This document shows, one piece after another, positions 62,110 to 64,000 of a stretch of DNA of 64,000 bases. Where the stretch lies: the NCBI RefSeq assembly GCF_014647675.1, contig NZ_BMPQ01000002.1:481033-545032 (forward strand), in the 5' to 3' direction. The first letter of the stretch is position 1; each line of letters begins with the position of its first letter. The translations under genes and the position numbers were made by a program. The notes under the pieces are model-generated. The model ran no database searches and was not told the DNA's origin. It saw only the letters and a list, made by a program, of their open reading frames with translations. The DNA is from Streptomyces flaveus (lineage in GTDB: Bacteria > Actinomycetota > Actinomycetes > Streptomycetales > Streptomycetaceae).

Positions 62110-63023
62110 GCCTTTACCGCCTCCAGGCCGTGGTCGATCAACTGCGTGAGCCGGGCAAGGTGCTCCGGCGTGGGGTCGAGCAGCGGGGGCCGTACGCCGC
62201 CGACGTCCAGCCCCCGGATCCGTACCCCTGCCTTGACCAGCGAGACCGCGTATCCGGGCACCTCGTCGCGGAGCTCGACGAGTGGGGCGTAGAACTCGGT
62301 GAGGAGGGTGGCGACCAGGGTCTGGTCGCCCTGTGCCAGGGCCTGGTGGAAGGCCAGCGCGATCTCCGGGGCGAAGGCGAAGACGGCCGAGGAGTAGAGC
62401 TCGACTCCGATGCCCTGGTAGGCCGGTACGGTCATCTCGGCCGTCGGCAGGCCGTTGAAGAACTGGAAGTCGCCGCTGTCGGGCAGGGCGCGCACCGCGC
62501 GCACGATGCGGTGCATCAGCTCGATGTCGCCGATGCCGTCCTTGAGGCCGATCACCCCGGGCAGGGCGGCGATTGCGGCCGCGGTCGGGGCGGTGAGCCG
62601 GGCGGTGCCGCGCTGGTAGAAGACGACGGGCAGCGTGGTGGCAGCGGTCACGGTTTCGACGTAGCGCAGCAGGCCTTCCTGCGGGGCCGTCACCAGGTAC
62701 GGGGGAAGCAGCAGGATGCCGTCGGCGCCGGCCCGCTCGATGCGGGCCACCTGGTCGAGGACCGTGGGGACCGGCCCGCCGGCCGCGGACAGGACGGGGA
62801 CGCGGCCCGCGGTCGTCTCGACGGCCACGCGTGTCGCGCGTTCGATCTCCTCCGGCGACAGCGCGTGGAACTCGCCGGTGCCGCAGGCGACGAAGACACC
62901 GCCCGCTCCGGCGCGTACGCCGGAGTCGATGTGCTGGGCGAGCAGCTCCCCGGCCAGGGCCCCGTCCGTGCCGAACGGGGTGACCGGGAAGAACTGCACG
63001 CCTTTGAGCTTGGGGAACTTCAT
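62106..63023 (-). CDS. kdgD: 5-dehydro-4-deoxyglucarate dehydratase
   Basis: A 305-aa DapA-family aldolase fold that dehydrates and decarboxylates the gudD product to 2-oxoglutarate semialdehyde. It has FVACGTGEFHALSPEE near 43, VVFYQRG near 134 (Tyr) and VIGLKDGIGD near 155 (Schiff-base Lys). The start has GAGG 5 nt upstream. Middle gene of the operon. Confidence 0.92.
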   Translation of the reverse strand: MKFPKLKGVQFFPVTPFGTDGALAGELLAQHIDSGVRAGAGGVFVACGTGEFHALSPEEIERATRVAVETTAGRVPVLSAAGGPVPTVLDQVARIERAGADGILLLPPYLVTAPQEGLLRYVETVTAATTLPVVFYQRGTARLTAPTAAAIAALPGVIGLKDGIGDIELMHRIVRAVRALPDSGDFQFFNGLPTAEMTVPAYQGIGVELYSSAVFAFAPEIALAFHQALAQGDQTLVATLLTEFYAPLVELRDEVPGYAVSLVKAGVRIRGLDVGGVRPPLLDPTPEHLARLTQLIDHGLEAVKA

Positions 63024-63076
63024 CTCTTCCTCTGGGAGTGGGGCCTGGCCCTTGGTGGCGCCGGTGAGAGTCGGGC

Positions 63077-64000
63077 CTAGCCCTTGGTGGCGCCGGCCGT
63101 GATGCCGCTGACCAGCGAGCGCTGGAGCAGCAGGTAGACGACGAGGCTGGGTACGAGTGCGATGACGGAACCGGCCAAGACCACGCCCGAGCCGATCTCG
63201 GGGTCGTTGCGGAGGACGGACAGAGCGACGGTGACGGTGTAGTCGGTGGGGTCCTTGGCGGCGATCAGCGGCAGCAGGTACTGGTCCCAGATCATGATGA
63301 AGCCGAGCACCCCGGCGACGCCGAGTGCGGGCTTGCACAGCGGCAGCACGATCTGCCACAGCATCCGGAACTCGCCGACGCCGTCGATCCGCGCGGCCTC
63401 CTCGATCTCCGTCGGTATCTCCCGCATGAACTCGGCCAGCAGCATCACCGAGAAACCCCAGGCGCCGACCGGCAGGATCACGCCGAAGGCGGTGCCCTTC
63501 AGGTCGATGCCGACCACCGGCACATCGCCCAGGACGAGCGAGAGCGGGATGGCGATGACCTCTTCGGGGAGCATCATCGTCAGCATGAAGAGGGTCATGA
63601 CGAGGGCCTGTCCGCGGAACCTGTGCCGGGCCAGCGCGTAGGCCGCCAGCACGGACACGGTCAGCTGGAGCAGGAGCCCGCCGCCCGCGATCACGAGGGA
63701 GTTCGTGAAGTAGTCCCAGATGCCCCTGTCGCCCGCCACCCGCATGTTGGTGAGCGTGGCGTGGTGCGGATAGAACGACAGCACCGAGCCCCGCGCGTTC
63801 TCGTCGAAGGCGCCGGAGATGATCGTCAGGAATGGCGCCGCGAAGACGGCGAGGGCGAGCAGACAGAGCAGGATCCGCAGCGCCATGCCGAGGCCGGGCC
63901 GGTCGCTCCAGCCGAGCGCGGTGTCGAACCGCGCGGGCGTGCTGTGGCGGGGTTCCTTGGCGGTACGTCGTACGGAAGGCCGAGCGGCGGCCGGGGCGGG
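63077..64000 (-). CDS. Carbohydrate ABC transporter permease (5' partial)
   Basis: A MalG-type permease, at least 307 aa, with six TM helices and the EAA loop EIEEAARIDGVGEFRMLWQIVLPLCKP near residue 185 of the visible part. The open frame continues to the window edge with no start codon, so the N-terminus is outside (an internal ATG at 63886 is too late). It probably imports glucarate or a related sugar acid, consistent with gudD and kdgD 54 bp downstream. Confidence 0.9.
   Translation of the reverse strand, partial: PAPAAARPSVRRTAKEPRHSTPARFDTALGWSDRPGLGMALRILLCLLALAVFAAPFLTIISGAFDENARGSVLSFYPHHATLTNMRVAGDRGIWDYFTNSLVIAGGGLLLQLTVSVLAAYALARHRFRGQALVMTLFMLTMMLPEEVIAIPLSLVLGDVPVVGIDLKGTAFGVILPVGAWGFSVMLLAEFMREIPTEIEEAARIDGVGEFRMLWQIVLPLCKPALGVAGVLGFIMIWDQYLLPLIAAKDPTDYTVTVALSVLRNDPEIGSGVVLAGSVIALVPSLVVYLLLQRSLVSGITAGATKG

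Overview
The window looks like a core chromosomal segment of a Streptomyces species. The DNA is strongly GC-rich with G/C at nearly every third codon position, GTG and TTG starts are common, and genes are packed in ATGA/GTGA overlaps. The gene set is also typical of the genus: a conservon (kinase, roadblock, DUF742, small GTPase), a nickel superoxide dismutase with its maturation protease, a Lon gene with an HspR-type operator, an ECF42/DGPF pair and a gas-vesicle cluster. From memory, gene order from the SEDS/PBP pair through lon, kgd, malic enzyme and sodN resembles the S. coelicolor SCO5302 to SCO5254 region read backwards. I could not check this.

Layout. 1-5.9 kb: a partial PHB-depolymerase-like esterase, a NERD protein, a tyrosine phosphatase, a secreted repeat/SH3 protein, then a SEDS protein (FtsW/RodA type) overlapping its partner transpeptidase. 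5.9-14.3 kb: a solo nitrate-sensor-like kinase, DUF3291 and Uma2 proteins, two divergent diiron enzymes, a TetR regulator and a secreted NlpC/P60 peptidase. 14.4-21.5 kb: a complete conservon reading leftwards with a styrene-monooxygenase-like flavoenzyme at its end and a PP2C-like phosphatase divergent from it. 21.6-29.7 kb: MarR, lon with HAIR and ClgR-like boxes, DinB, HAD and ASCH proteins, a spermidine-synthase-like protein and an OmpR-type two-component pair. 30-33.8 kb: kgd. 33.9-43.1 kb: a DUF4097/PadR operon, a stand-alone ClpN protein with a small HTH protein, a quinone oxidoreductase, malic enzyme and a polar amino acid ABC transporter. 43.2-45.7 kb: methyltransferase, CGNR protein, sodX and sodN.

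45.7-54.5 kb is accessory in character. It starts just past the sodN terminator with a decayed transposase N-terminus. It carries two GNATs, an orphan C-terminal coding fragment, a CdsA-like cytidylyltransferase translationally coupled to a GNAT-aminotransferase fusion, and a truncated BTAD-type regulator. A compact gas-vesicle cluster (gvpO-A-F-G-J-L-S-K, without gvpY/Z) follows. 54.6-60.8 kb holds miscellaneous core genes. 60.85-64 kb is a D-glucarate catabolic operon (gudD, kdgD, ABC permease) cut by the window edge.

The most unusual signals are not ordinary genes. (1) A 112-nt structured element occurs twice in inverted orientation inside a larger composite intergenic repeat (11.6-11.9 and 38.3-38.6 kb). 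(2) The GNAT-aminotransferase/CdsA module at 47.6-50.2 kb has a 28-bp perfect palindrome upstream and scars at both ends of its island. (3) The sodN 3' region carries the hallmarks of an sRNA. (4) Several near-perfect palindromes mark likely operators at 26.2, 29.8, 34.2 and 37.2 kb.
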